A DNA stretch of 19,778 nt, taken from contig DASVBJ010000397.1 in NCBI GenBank assembly GCA_036375895.1, forward strand, positions 1 to 19,778. Reading direction: 5' to 3'. This document shows, one piece after another, positions 1 to 6,774 of the stretch. Numbering within the stretch: the stretch's first letter is position 1; each line of letters begins with the position of its first letter. The notes beneath the pieces were generated by a model. It saw nothing but the letters and a program-made list of their open reading frames with translations, ran no database searches and was not told where the DNA came from. This DNA is from DASVBJ01 sp036375895 (GTDB lineage: Bacteria > Actinomycetota > Actinomycetes > JACCUZ01). Both the position numbers and the translations under genes were made by a program.

Positions 1-407
1 CCGCCGACCGTGACCGTGCCGACGCCGACCTCGCGCATCGCGGGGTCCAGGATGTTCGCCCGGTGCCCGGCGGAGTCCATGAACATCGAGTGGATCGTCG
101 AGACGTCCGCGCCGAAGCCGACGTTCTCGGCCGCGGAGCGGAAGCAGCAGACGACGGAGAAGTCCGACGTGTGGAAGAGCGCGCCGGCCTTGGCCATCGC
201 CGCCGAGTGGCTGCGGGCGTACGACGTGAGGTCGGAGCGCACCGTCAGGGCCCGCAGGCCGTGGGCGGCCCGGGCCGCGTTGATCTTGGAGACGAACGCC
301 GACTCGGTGGTCGAGGCGGATGCGCCGCGAGCGCCGGTGAGCGTGGTGGCCACGAGGGCGGCTGCTGTGAGCACGGACAGCAGGACGGCACGGGGCTGAG
401 AACGCAC
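1..407 (-). CDS. Secreted CAP/SCP-domain protein, 3' part beyond window
   Basis: The reading frame starts at GTG 407 and is open to the window edge, so about 135 N-terminal residues are visible and the C-terminus is missing. The product begins MRSQPRAVLLSVLTAAALVA, a Sec signal peptide with a likely cleavage near ARGASA. A CAP (SCP/PR-1) domain follows. Its hallmarks are NAARAAHGL, YARSHSAAMA, a central HTSDF...AENVGFG block and the C-terminal HRANILDPAMREVGVG block. The HTS histidine, the AEN glutamate and the HRANI histidine match the usual CAP cavity residues. An adjacent Cys pair (CCF) precedes the AEN block. Bacterial CAP proteins are extracellular and their biochemical role is mostly unknown. 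A GAGAG stretch upstream is a possible ribosome binding site. The family call is firm; the function is not. Confidence 0.88.
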   Translation of the reverse strand, partial: MRSQPRAVLLSVLTAAALVATTLTGARGASASTTESAFVSKINAARAAHGLRALTVRSDLTSYARSHSAAMAKAGALFHTSDFSVVCCFRSAAENVGFGADVSTIHSMFMDSAGHRANILDPAMREVGVGTVTVG

Positions 408-522
408 GGCGAGGACTCTCTGCAGGGGACGGCTCTCGGCTTCCCCCGCGACGCCGGGGGCAGTATGCCCAGGATCGCGGCGCTTGAACCAGCTCGCACC
501 GAGTGGCCGGTAAAGAGATTGT
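408..522 (-). promoter_or_regulatory. Leader/promoter region of the CAP gene with a small hairpin
   Basis: This 115-bp gap lies between the Lrp-type regulator stop and the CAP gene start. It holds a 6-bp hairpin (CCCCCG at 443-448, CGGGGG at 455-460, 6-nt loop). On the minus strand GGTTCA is followed 17 nt later by CATACT, a possible but weak -35/-10 pair. Actinobacterial cell-wall-acting secreted proteins are sometimes controlled by c-di-AMP riboswitches, but I do not see that riboswitch's conserved blocks here. The hairpin could be part of the leader or a weak terminator for the upstream regulator gene. Confidence 0.3.
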
Positions 523-972
523 CTACACGCTCGGCGGGCGCGCTTCGTACGGCGTGCTGAGGACGATCGTCGTCCGGGTCGACACGTTGGCCGCTGCCCG
601 GATGCGGGCCAGCAGGGTCTCCAGGTGCGCGGGGCTCGGCACCCGCACCTTGAGGATGTAGCTCTCGTCGCCCGCGACCGAGTGGCAGGCCTCGATCTCG
701 GCCAGGTCGCGCAGGCGGTCGGGTGCGTCGTCAGGGGCGCTCGGGTCGATGGGCCGGATGGAGATGAACGCCATGAGCGGCAGGCCGACGGCGTCCGCGT
801 CCACGACGGCGGCGTAGCCGCGAATCACGCCCCGTTGCTCCAGCCGGCGGACCCGCTGGTGCACCGCGGACGTCGACAGTCCGGTCTCCCGGCCCAGGTC
901 GGTGTAGCTCATGCGGCCGTCCGCCGCCAGAAGGCGCAGGATCGCCCGGTCGGTGTCGCCCACGTCCTCCAT
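523..972 (-). CDS. Lrp/AsnC-family transcriptional regulator
   Basis: The product has 149 aa, the usual length for the family. The N-terminal AsnC-type winged HTH (about residues 4-60) includes LDxxDRxIL-like VGDTDRAILRLLAADGR, then LGRETGLSTSAVHQRVRRLE with GVI following. The C-terminal RAM ligand-binding domain (about 65-140) includes MAFISIRP and the VAGDESYILKV turn, where the G-D-Y signature is conserved. Lrp-type proteins bind amino acids or related ligands and form octamers. Start ATG 972 was chosen because the HTH begins directly after it and a -10-like TACGGT sits 6 nt upstream, suggesting a leaderless mRNA; an in-frame ATG at 1017 and GTG at 978 are less likely. No target or ligand is apparent, and the neighbours do not form an amino-acid operon. 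Confidence 0.93.
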   Translation of the reverse strand: MEDVGDTDRAILRLLAADGRMSYTDLGRETGLSTSAVHQRVRRLEQRGVIRGYAAVVDADAVGLPLMAFISIRPIDPSAPDDAPDRLRDLAEIEACHSVAGDESYILKVRVPSPAHLETLLARIRAAANVSTRTTIVLSTPYEARPPSV

Positions 973-978
973 GGCCAC

Positions 979-984
979 ACCGTA
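979..984 (-). promoter_or_regulatory. -10 element of the Lrp-type gene (leaderless)
   Basis: Minus-strand TACGGT fits TANNNT. Its last base is 6 nt before ATG 972, which would put the transcription start at the start codon. No good -35 was seen. Confidence 0.45.
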
Positions 985-991
985 ACGGCGA

Positions 992-1030
992 CCGCCCCCG
1001 GTGGGTGCCGGTGACACCCGCCGGGGGCGG
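992..1030. terminator. 16-bp inverted repeat between the Lrp-type and small secreted protein genes
   Basis: Arm 992-1007 (CCGCCCCCGGTGGGTG) pairs with 1015-1030 around a 7-nt loop. Fifteen of 16 pairs are Watson-Crick and one is T/G. It lies 20 nt past the stop of the small secreted protein gene on the minus strand and just upstream of the Lrp-type gene promoter. A Rho-independent terminator without a U-tract is likely, as is common in actinobacteria. It could alternatively be an operator for the regulator. Confidence 0.6.
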
Positions 1031-1050
1031 CCGCCGTGCCGCGCCGGGTC

Positions 1051-1296
1051 CTACCGGACTCGGCGGACGGCGCCGTCCGCGTCGCGGACGTACGTGACGG
1101 CGGGGCCGAGCACGGCGGCGCCGTTGCCGTCGTCCTCACCCGCCGCCGACGCCGGAGCGGGCCCCGGCGGGGTGTGCCGCGACGAGGACGAGCCGTCCGC
1201 CGCCGTGGCCGGCAGTGCCAGCACTCCCGCCGTGCCGGCCGCAAGGACCAGCAGGAGGGCGCGCCGACCCGCCGTCGTGCACAGGACCGTGCGCAT
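1051..1296 (-). CDS. Small secreted protein of unknown function
   Basis: The product has 81 aa when started at ATG 1296, which has GGGAGAA 6 nt upstream. An in-frame ATG at 1338 lacks a comparable site. The N-terminus has a signal peptide: MRTVLCTTAGRRALLLVLAA, then a hydrophobic stretch ending in LPATAADG, with probable cleavage after ATA. The mature part is short (about 46 aa), rich in Ser, Gly, Pro and Ala, and ends in a positively charged YVRDADGAVRRVR tail. I do not recognise a family. It is single-copy here, with structured DNA on both sides, so it is probably its own transcription unit. The evidence that it is real is the signal peptide plus the ribosome binding site. Confidence 0.6.
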   Translation of the reverse strand: MRTVLCTTAGRRALLLVLAAGTAGVLALPATAADGSSSSRHTPPGPAPASAAGEDDGNGAAVLGPAVTYVRDADGAVRRVR

Positions 1297-1611
1297 CGAG
1301 CGTTCTCCCGTCCGAGGTGCCCGCCACGTGTTGGCCACTGGCCTTCCGTTGCAGGCCCGACGAACGAGCCGGTCTCGCCACTCACTCCCCCAGCTGCCTA
1401 GGCGACCGGATGTCTCCGTGCCCGTGCTCCCCCCTGAGAGAGCGCGAGCCGGTGAGGGCAGCTGGGATCACCGTGTCCCGTCCGCGTCCCCACAGCGGGG
1501 ACGCAGGGTCTACGTCGACAGGTCGGGTCTCCCCCTTGAGGCCGACGGGGTCGCCCCGCCGGGCCGCGGTGCCGCCGGGCGCCGGGCGCCGGGCCGCGGT
1601 GCGCCCGGGCG
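1297..1611 (-). other. Gene-free, structured leader/terminator region
   Basis: This 315-bp stretch contains no gene. Three structures stand out. A perfect 8-bp hairpin (GCGTCCCC at 1484-1491 with GGGGACGC at 1497-1504, 5-nt loop) may terminate the acyl-CoA dehydrogenase mRNA. A 10-bp inverted repeat (CCCAGCTGCC at 1389-1398 with GGCAGCTGGG at 1457-1466) encloses 58 nt and could close a structured leader RNA for the small secreted protein. An 11-bp direct repeat GGGCCGCGGTG (1561-1571 and 1591-1601) flanks a run of GCCGGGC units directly after the dehydrogenase stop. No known riboswitch consensus was recognised. Confidence 0.45.
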
Positions 1612-2757
1612 TCAGCCCCTGGCGAGGTGGCGGCCGATGACCAGGCGCTGGACCTGGTTGGTGCCCTCGACGATCTGCAGGGCCTTGGCCTCGCGCATGT
1701 AGCGCTCGACCGGGTAGTCCTCGACGTACCCGTAGCCGCCGAGCACCTGGACCGCGTCGGTGGTGACCCGCATCGCCATGTCGGTGCAGAAGAGCTTGGC
1801 CATCGCCGCCTGCTTGCCGAACGGCTGGCCGCGGTCGCGGCGGCGGGCCGCCTCCAGGTAGAGCGCCCGGCCGGCCTCGACCCCGGTCGCCATGTCGGCG
1901 AGCAGGAAGGACAGCCCCTGGAAGTCGATGATGGCCCTGCCGAACTGCCGGCGCTGCCCGGCGTAGGTCACGGCGGCGTCGAGCGCCCCCTGCGCGAGCC
2001 CGACCGCGCAGGCCGCGATGCCGAGCCGGCCGCCGTCGAGCGCGGCGAGCGCGATCTTGAAGCCCTGGCCCTCGGCGCCGAGGAGCCGGTCGGCGGGCAC
2101 GGCGGCGTCCTGCAGGACGATCTGCGCCGTGGTCGAGCCCTTGAAGCCCATCTTGCGCTCCGGGGTGGCGGCCGACAGACCCTCGGTGTCCCCCGCGGCC
2201 AGCAGGCAGGAGATGCCGCGCGGGCCGTCGTCGGAGGTGCGCACCATCAGGTTGTAGAAGTCGGCCTCGCCCCCGTGGGTGATCCACGCCTTGGTGCCGT
2301 TGACGACGTACTCGTCGCCCTTTCGGACCGCCCGGGTCGTCAGCGCCGCCGCGTCCGAGCCCGACTGCGGCTCGGACAGGCAGTAGGCGCCGAGCAGCTC
2401 GCCGCCGAGCATGTCGGGCAGCCAGCGCTCGCGCTGCGCCTCGGTGCCGTAGGCCGCGAGCGGGAAGCAGGCCAGCGTGTGCACGCTCACGCCCTCGGCG
2501 ACCGACGCCCACACCGTCGCGAGCTCCTCGACCACCTGGAGGTAGACCTCGTAGGGCTGGCCGCCCCCGCCGTACGTCTCGTCGTAGGGCAGGCCGAGCA
2601 GACCAGCCTTGCCCAGGGTGCGGAACACCTCCCGCGGGAACCGGCTCTCGGCCTCGTACGCCGCGGCCTTGGGGGCCAGCTCCTCCCGGGCCAGCTCGCG
2701 GGTCAGCGCGAGCAGCTCGGTGGCCTCCTCGGTCGGCAGGGTGCGCTCTGCAGGCAT
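1612..2757 (-). CDS. Acyl-CoA dehydrogenase
   Basis: The 381-aa product is a full-length flavoenzyme of the ACAD family, which oxidises acyl-CoA to enoyl-CoA and passes electrons to ETF. The N-terminal helical domain (about 1-110) is followed by signature 1, YCLSEPQSGSD (near 129), in the FAD-binding beta domain. The C-terminal helical domain contains GQRRQFGRAIIDFQG and signature 2, LGGYGYVEDYPVERYMREAK. The catalytic base is present: Glu364 in the IVEGTNQ motif, the position used by short- and medium-chain members. The start ATG lies 6 nt after the stop of the M24 peptidase gene, with GGAGGG in the end of that gene as a likely ribosome binding site, so the two are cotranscribed. Chain-length preference cannot be read from sequence. 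Confidence 0.95.
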   Translation of the reverse strand: MPAERTLPTEEATELLALTRELAREELAPKAAAYEAESRFPREVFRTLGKAGLLGLPYDETYGGGGQPYEVYLQVVEELATVWASVAEGVSVHTLACFPLAAYGTEAQRERWLPDMLGGELLGAYCLSEPQSGSDAAALTTRAVRKGDEYVVNGTKAWITHGGEADFYNLMVRTSDDGPRGISCLLAAGDTEGLSAATPERKMGFKGSTTAQIVLQDAAVPADRLLGAEGQGFKIALAALDGGRLGIAACAVGLAQGALDAAVTYAGQRRQFGRAIIDFQGLSFLLADMATGVEAGRALYLEAARRRDRGQPFGKQAAMAKLFCTDMAMRVTTDAVQVLGGYGYVEDYPVERYMREAKALQIVEGTNQVQRLVIGRHLARG

Positions 2758-2763
2758 GCGGGG

Positions 2764-3879
2764 TCAGCCCTCCAGGACCACGACGTCGCGGTCGGTCACG
2801 TTGAGTCGCTCGATGCCGTCGTCGGTGACGACGACGATGTCCTCGATCCGGGCGCCGTGGCGGCCGGCGAGGTAGATGCCGGGCTCGATCGAGAAGGCCA
2901 TGCCGGGCTCGAGCACGGTCGTGTTGCCCTCGACGATGTAGGGCTCCTCGTGGCTCTCCACGCCGATGCCGTGGCCGGTGCGGTGCAGGAACGCCTCGCC
3001 GTAGCCGGCCGCGGTGATCACCGCGCGGGCGGCCGCGTCGACGGACTCGGCCGTGACGCCGGGGCGAGCGTGCGCGCAGGCGGCGAGCTGGGCCTCGTGC
3101 AGGACGCGGAAGTACGCCGTGAAGTCATCGGGGGCTTCGCCGAGCACGTACATCCGGGTGCAGTCCGAGCAGTAGCCCTCGGGCGTCGTGCCGCCGATGT
3201 CGACGACCACCGGGTCACCGGGCTGCAGCACCCGGTCGCCCACCTCGTGGTGGGGCGAGGCGCCGTTGGGGCCGGATCCGACGATGACGAAGTCGACGGT
3301 CTCGTGGCCCTCCTGCAGGATCGCGGCGGCGATGTCCCGCCCGGCCTCCCGCTCGGTGCGGCCCGGGCGGAGGAACTCCCCCATCCGCGCGTGCACCCGG
3401 TCGATCGCCTGGCCGGCCCGCCGCAGCGCGTCGACCTCCTCCGGGGTCTTGCGCATCCGCAGGTCGGCCAGCACGTCGGAGGCCACCGTCTGCTCGGCCC
3501 GAGGCAGCGCGGCGCGGAACCGCAGCACCTGCTCGGCCCACATGCGGTTGGCCAGCGCCACCCGGCCGACCGTCGGCGGCAGGCGGCGGGCGATCTCGGC
3601 GTACGGGTCCTCGGTCTCGCCCCAGCCGACCACCTCGATGCCGAGGCTCGGCACCGCCGAGGCGTTCACGGCCGGCACCTCGAGGCCGGGCGCCACCAGG
3701 AACGGGTCGCCGTCGGCCGGGAGCACCAGGCAGGTGAGCCGCTCGAGCGGCAGCGCGTCGTAGCCGGTCAGCCAGCGCAGGTCGGGGCCCGGGGTCACGA
3801 GCAGCGCGTCGACGCCGGCCTGGGCGGCGGCCTTGCGCGCATGTGACAGCCGGTCGGGGGATGTGACGTGCCGGGTCAT
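2764..3879 (-). CDS. pepE: M24-family Xaa-Pro dipeptidase/aminopeptidase (PepE-like)
   Basis: The 371-aa product has an N-terminal creatinase-like domain (about 1-140) and a C-terminal pita-bread metallopeptidase domain. All five metal ligands can be seen: Asp227 (VVVDIGG), Asp239 (YCSDCTR), His303 (RTGHGIG), Glu332 (SIEPG) and Glu346 (ARIEDI). The GASPHHE histidines are also present, so it should be an active dinuclear-metal enzyme that cleaves Xaa-Pro bonds in the cytoplasm. Start ATG 3879 has TAGATT 7 nt upstream and no Shine-Dalgarno sequence, consistent with leaderless transcription. It is divergent from the 5'-3' exonuclease gene, the arrangement recalled for M. tuberculosis pepE/Rv2090. 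The symbol rests on this synteny plus family. Confidence 0.93.
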   Translation of the reverse strand: MTRHVTSPDRLSHARKAAAQAGVDALLVTPGPDLRWLTGYDALPLERLTCLVLPADGDPFLVAPGLEVPAVNASAVPSLGIEVVGWGETEDPYAEIARRLPPTVGRVALANRMWAEQVLRFRAALPRAEQTVASDVLADLRMRKTPEEVDALRRAGQAIDRVHARMGEFLRPGRTEREAGRDIAAAILQEGHETVDFVIVGSGPNGASPHHEVGDRVLQPGDPVVVDIGGTTPEGYCSDCTRMYVLGEAPDDFTAYFRVLHEAQLAACAHARPGVTAESVDAAARAVITAAGYGEAFLHRTGHGIGVESHEEPYIVEGNTTVLEPGMAFSIEPGIYLAGRHGARIEDIVVVTDDGIERLNVTDRDVVVLEG

Positions 3880-3886
3880 GGTGCTC

Positions 3887-3892
3887 AATCTA
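3887..3892 (-). promoter_or_regulatory. -10 element of pepE (leaderless)
   Basis: Minus-strand TAGATT ends 7 nt before ATG 3879. The -35 region is not recognisable. Confidence 0.5.
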
Positions 3893-3950
3893 GTGCCCCG
3901 TGACGCGTCCTCAGGTGTCGGGCACGCGCGCCGGACACGCCGCGCAGCGC

Positions 3951-3962
3951 CCGACCGGTCGG
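3951..3962. promoter_or_regulatory. Perfect 12-bp palindrome in the pepE/exonuclease divergent region
   Basis: CCGACCGGTCGG reads identically on both strands. It lies 11 bp upstream of the putative exonuclease -10 element, near where a regulator could act on the plus-strand promoter. In very GC-rich DNA such palindromes also arise by chance. Confidence 0.3.
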
Positions 3963-3972
3963 ACGGTTCTGG

Positions 3973-3978
3973 CAGGCT
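3973..3978 (+). promoter_or_regulatory. -10 element of the exonuclease gene (leaderless)
   Basis: CAGGCT, one base off TANNNT, ends 6 nt before GTG 3985. There is no Shine-Dalgarno sequence, so the start codon would be the mRNA 5' end. Confidence 0.35.
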
Positions 3979-3984
3979 GCGGAC

Positions 3985-4914
3985 GTGACCGACGACCGGC
4001 TGATGGTGCTCGACACCCCGTCCCTGTACTTCCGTGCGTTCTACGGCGTGCCCGACTCGATCACCGCCCCGGACGGCAGCCCGGTGAACGCGGTGCGGGG
4101 GCTGCTCGACTTCATCGCGCGGCTGGTGGCCGACCGCGGCCCGACCCGGCTCGTCGCCGCGATGGACGCCGACTGGCGGCCCAGCTTCCGGGTCGAGGCG
4201 ATCCCGTCGTACAAGACGCACCGGCTCGCCCCCGCCGGCGGGGAGGAGGTCCCGGACGCGCTCGTCCCGCAGGTCGCGGTCATCGAGGACGTCCTGGCCG
4301 CCCTCGGCGTCGCCGTCATCGGGGTCAAGGGCTACGAGGCGGACGACGTGATCGGGACGCTGGCCGCCCGGTCGGAGGTGCCGGTGGACGTGGTGACCGG
4401 AGACCGCGACCTGTTCCAGCTCGTCGACGACGCCCGGCGCGTGCGGGTGCTCTACACGGCCCGCGGGGTCGGCCGGCACGACGTCGTGGACGAGGGCTGG
4501 GTCACCGCGAAGTACGGCATCCCGGGGCGGGCCTACGCCGACTTCGCCACGCTGCGCGGCGACCCGAGCGACGGGCTGCCCGGCGTGCCCGGGGTGGGCG
4601 AGAAGACGGCCGCCGCGCTCGTCACTCGCTACGGCACGCTCGAGGGGCTGATGGCGGCGCTGGACGCTGGTGACCGGGCGATGCCCGCCGGCGCGCGAGC
4701 CAGGCTGGAGGCGGCCCGCGACTACCTGGCCGTGGCGCCGGTGGTGGTGGCCGTCGCACGGGACGTGCCGCTGCCGGCGTACGACGACGCCGTGCCGCGG
4801 TCGCCGAGGGACCCCGAGCGGCTGGTCGCGCTGTCGCAGCGCTGGGGGCTGGACAGCCCGCTCAACCGCGTCCTCACCGCGTTCGCCGCCGCACCATCCT
4901 CCGCGCGATCTTGA
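3985..4914 (+). CDS. Stand-alone 5'-3' exonuclease (DNA polymerase I N-terminal domain type)
   Basis: The 309-aa product corresponds to the 5' nuclease domain of PolA without the polymerase. Visible FEN-family motifs are MVLDTPSLYFRAFYG with the first acidic residue, SYKTHR, YEADDVIGTLA, VTGDRDLFQLV, and the helix-three-turn-helix DNA-binding segment LRGDPSDGLPGVPGVGEKTAA (about 190-210). The acidic metal ligands expected in these motifs are present, so it is probably an active structure-specific nuclease for flaps or RNA primers. Start GTG 3985 is preferred over the ATG six codons later because a -10-like box sits 6 nt upstream of it. The gene is divergent from pepE and convergent with the M4 protease gene, with a terminator hairpin between. 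It matches Rv2090 of the mycobacterial neighbourhood. Confidence 0.94.
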   Translation: MTDDRLMVLDTPSLYFRAFYGVPDSITAPDGSPVNAVRGLLDFIARLVADRGPTRLVAAMDADWRPSFRVEAIPSYKTHRLAPAGGEEVPDALVPQVAVIEDVLAALGVAVIGVKGYEADDVIGTLAARSEVPVDVVTGDRDLFQLVDDARRVRVLYTARGVGRHDVVDEGWVTAKYGIPGRAYADFATLRGDPSDGLPGVPGVGEKTAAALVTRYGTLEGLMAALDAGDRAMPAGARARLEAARDYLAVAPVVVAVARDVPLPAYDDAVPRSPRDPERLVALSQRWGLDSPLNRVLTAFAAAPSSARS

Positions 4915-4951
4915 GGCCGACTGGCCGGCCCGTCCCGGCGGGGATGCACGC

Positions 4952-4981
4952 AGCCCCGCCCACCCGAGGGTGGACGGGGCT
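4952..4981. terminator. Bidirectional terminator between convergent genes
   Basis: AGCCCCGCCCACC (4952-4964) pairs with GGTGGACGGGGCT (4969-4981) around a CGAG tetraloop, with one C/A mismatch. It sits between the exonuclease stop (4914) and the protease stop (5011), which face each other. There is no T-tract. Confidence 0.75.
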
Positions 4982-5010
4982 CCGCGCGGGATCCGGCGAC
5001 TCGGCCGACC

Positions 5011-6597
5011 TCAGGTGACGTTGACCGCGGACCAGGCCGCGGCGACCGCGTTGTACTGCGCGCTGCCGGAGCCGTAGAGGTCCGCGGCGGCGTTGAGGCT
5101 CGCAGTGCGCGCCCCGGCGTAGTTGGTGGAGGACGTCATGTACGTCGTGAGCGCCCGGTACCAGATCTTGCCGGCGGCGGCGTTGCCGATGCCGGTGACC
5201 GTCGAGCCGTTGCACGTCGGGCTGTTGTAGGCGACGCCGTTGATGGTCTTGGCGCCGCTGCCCTCCGCGAGCAGGTAGAAGAAGTGGTTGCCGACACCCG
5301 ACGAGTAGTGCACGTCGAGGCTGCCGACGGTCTTCGACCAGCAGTCGGCGGACCGGCCGTCCTTCGACGGCTTGTCCATGTACCGCAGCGGCACGCCGGT
5401 CTTGCGCAGCTTCTCGCCGATCAGGTAGTCGGGGACGTCCACGGCGTTGTTGGCGTAGAACTCGACGAGCGAGCCGAAGATGTCGCTGGTCGACTCGTTG
5501 AGGCCGCCGGACTCGCGTCGGTAGCTGAGGCCCGCCGTCCGGCTGGTGACGCCGTGCGACATCTCGTGGCCGGCCACGTCAAGCTCGGTGAACGGGTTGA
5601 AGGACGTGCCGTCGCCGTCGCCGTAGGTCATGCAGAAGCAGGAGTCGCTCCAGAACGCGTTGTTGTAGCCGCTGTCGTAGTGCACCCGGTTGTAGGCGCC
5701 CTTGCCGTCGTTGGCGATGCCGTTGCGGCCGTGCACGTTCAGGTAGTAGTCCCAGGTCTCGGCGACGCCGTACTGCGCGTCGACGGCGACGGTCTGCCGG
5801 TTGGTGAGCGTGCCGTTGCCCCAGATGTCGTCGGCGTCGGTGAACAGCGTCCCGTTGCCGGTCGTGCCGTTGTTCATGTCGGTCGTGTAGTTGTTGCCCC
5901 GGCTCGGGTCCTTGAGCTGGTAGGTGCCGCCCGACAGCGTGGTCGTCAGGTCGACGGTGCCGACGAAGAAGCCGGTGTCGTCGGCGACCCCGGTCTCGAT
6001 GGCGTCCCAGCTGTAGCGCACGGCCCCGGTGGTGGCGTCGACGACGACGTGCAGCTCGCTCGGCGTACGGTCCGCGCGGGTGCCCTTGACGACCGACTCC
6101 CAGGCGAGCGCGGGCGCGCCCTGGGCGGCGTCCACGACCAGACGCGGCGAGGAGGTCGTGGCCCGGCCGTCGGTCTGCTGGTCGGCGGCGATGTCCGCGG
6201 CCCGCGCGGCGCTGACCGACGGACGCAGCGACCGCACGCTGATCGTGGCCTGGCTCGCCCGGTCGGCGCCGAGGTAGGCGCCGCCGCGGGCGCTGTGCAC
6301 GACGAGGTCGCCGCCGAGCACGGACAGCCCCCGGTAGGTGCGGTCGAAGCGCACGTGCTGGGTGCCGTCACGGTCGATGAGGACGTCGCGGACCGCGAGG
6401 CCCTGGGCCGAGCTGTAGCCGAGCTCAGCGGCGTGCGCCGCGACGAGCGCGACCGCTCGGCTCACGGCCGCGTCCCGGCCGGACTGGCCGGCGGCGCTGA
6501 CGGAGGGGGCGGCGGACGCGGTGCCCGTCGCGGCGAGGACGGCCGCGGCGGCGGTGGCCGTCGCGGCAAGGAGCGTGGCTCTCTGGGTGAGTCTCAC
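5011..6597 (-). CDS. Secreted thermolysin-type (M4) zinc metalloprotease
   Basis: The 528-aa preproprotein starts with a signal peptide (MRLTQRATLLAA, then an Ala/Thr-rich core ending in TGTASAAP, near 30). The FTP/PepSY propeptide spans about 45-205, and the catalytic M4 domain about 210-528. Zinc ligands are His344 and His348 in HEMSH and Glu368 in GGLNESTSD; Glu345 is the general base, and His430 (DVHYSSG) matches the transition-state histidine of thermolysin. No C-terminal accessory domain follows. It should be exported, self-processed and act outside the cell. GTG 6597 was chosen because AGAGGG lies 6 nt upstream; ATG 6603 directly abuts that site and is less workable. A strong hairpin sits just before the ribosome binding site. 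This protease is not part of the recalled mycobacterial neighbourhood and looks like a lineage-specific insertion. Confidence 0.95.
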   Translation of the reverse strand: MRLTQRATLLAATATAAAAVLAATGTASAAPSVSAAGQSGRDAAVSRAVALVAAHAAELGYSSAQGLAVRDVLIDRDGTQHVRFDRTYRGLSVLGGDLVVHSARGGAYLGADRASQATISVRSLRPSVSAARAADIAADQQTDGRATTSSPRLVVDAAQGAPALAWESVVKGTRADRTPSELHVVVDATTGAVRYSWDAIETGVADDTGFFVGTVDLTTTLSGGTYQLKDPSRGNNYTTDMNNGTTGNGTLFTDADDIWGNGTLTNRQTVAVDAQYGVAETWDYYLNVHGRNGIANDGKGAYNRVHYDSGYNNAFWSDSCFCMTYGDGDGTSFNPFTELDVAGHEMSHGVTSRTAGLSYRRESGGLNESTSDIFGSLVEFYANNAVDVPDYLIGEKLRKTGVPLRYMDKPSKDGRSADCWSKTVGSLDVHYSSGVGNHFFYLLAEGSGAKTINGVAYNSPTCNGSTVTGIGNAAAGKIWYRALTTYMTSSTNYAGARTASLNAAADLYGSGSAQYNAVAAAWSAVNVT

Positions 6598-6603
6598 TGG
6601 CAT

Positions 6604-6634
6604 CCCTCTGGCCGGGCCGGGCTCGCGCCCGGCC
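6604..6634 (-). promoter_or_regulatory. Ribosome binding site of the M4 protease with an adjoining hairpin
   Basis: On the minus strand AGAGGG (6609-6604) precedes the GTG start by 6 nt. GGCCGGGC (6634-6627) can pair with either of two identical downstream copies of GCCCGGCC, at 6622-6615 (4-nt loop) or at 6617-6610 (9-nt loop). The second pairing ends directly against the ribosome binding site. This can regulate translation initiation or stabilise the mRNA; the mechanism is inferred. Confidence 0.5.
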
Positions 6635-6772
6635 GACAAGGACCACGGCGAGAGGCAGGGGCCGTGGTGGGGCCCGGGGTCGGGCCTTGCGGGGAATCTG
6701 CCCTATGGCCCCCGGCCAGCGGGAGATCAGGAAGCGGGGCTTTGTCCTAGTTTTACCGAGACGTGGCGCGTC
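6635..6772 (-). promoter_or_regulatory. Upstream region of the protease with an AT-rich motif
   Basis: This stretch lies between helY and the protease leader. It holds an inverted repeat (CCACGGC 6643-6649, GCCGTGG 6661-6667) and the only AT-rich patch nearby, minus-strand GTAAAACTAGGACAAA (6756-6741). That patch is a candidate promoter or activator site for the protease. No clean -35/-10 pair could be fixed. Confidence 0.35.
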
Positions 6773-6774
6773 TC
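6758..6774 (-). terminator. Hairpin at the end of helY
   Basis: GAGACG (6758-6763) pairs with CGTCTC (6769-6774) around a 5-nt loop. It overlaps the helY stop codon and is followed on the minus strand by an AT-rich GGTAAAACT. It may terminate the helY mRNA. The stem is short, so the call is modest. Confidence 0.4.

Noticed and set aside
1381..1510. Possible c-di-AMP, cobalamin or TPP riboswitch in the leader of the small secreted protein
   Set aside because: The conserved blocks of these riboswitches were looked for by eye and not found. Only generic stems remain.
1627..3846. A 739-codon open frame on the plus strand opposite pepE and the acyl-CoA dehydrogenase
   Set aside because: Both genes on the minus strand are unambiguous enzymes with complete motifs. 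The plus-strand frame is low-complexity Arg/Gly/Ala/His-rich, typical of antisense frames in GC-rich DNA.
6601..6603. ATG start for the M4 protease
   Set aside because: The purine-rich ribosome binding site is directly adjacent to this ATG. GTG 6597 has the proper 6-nt spacing.
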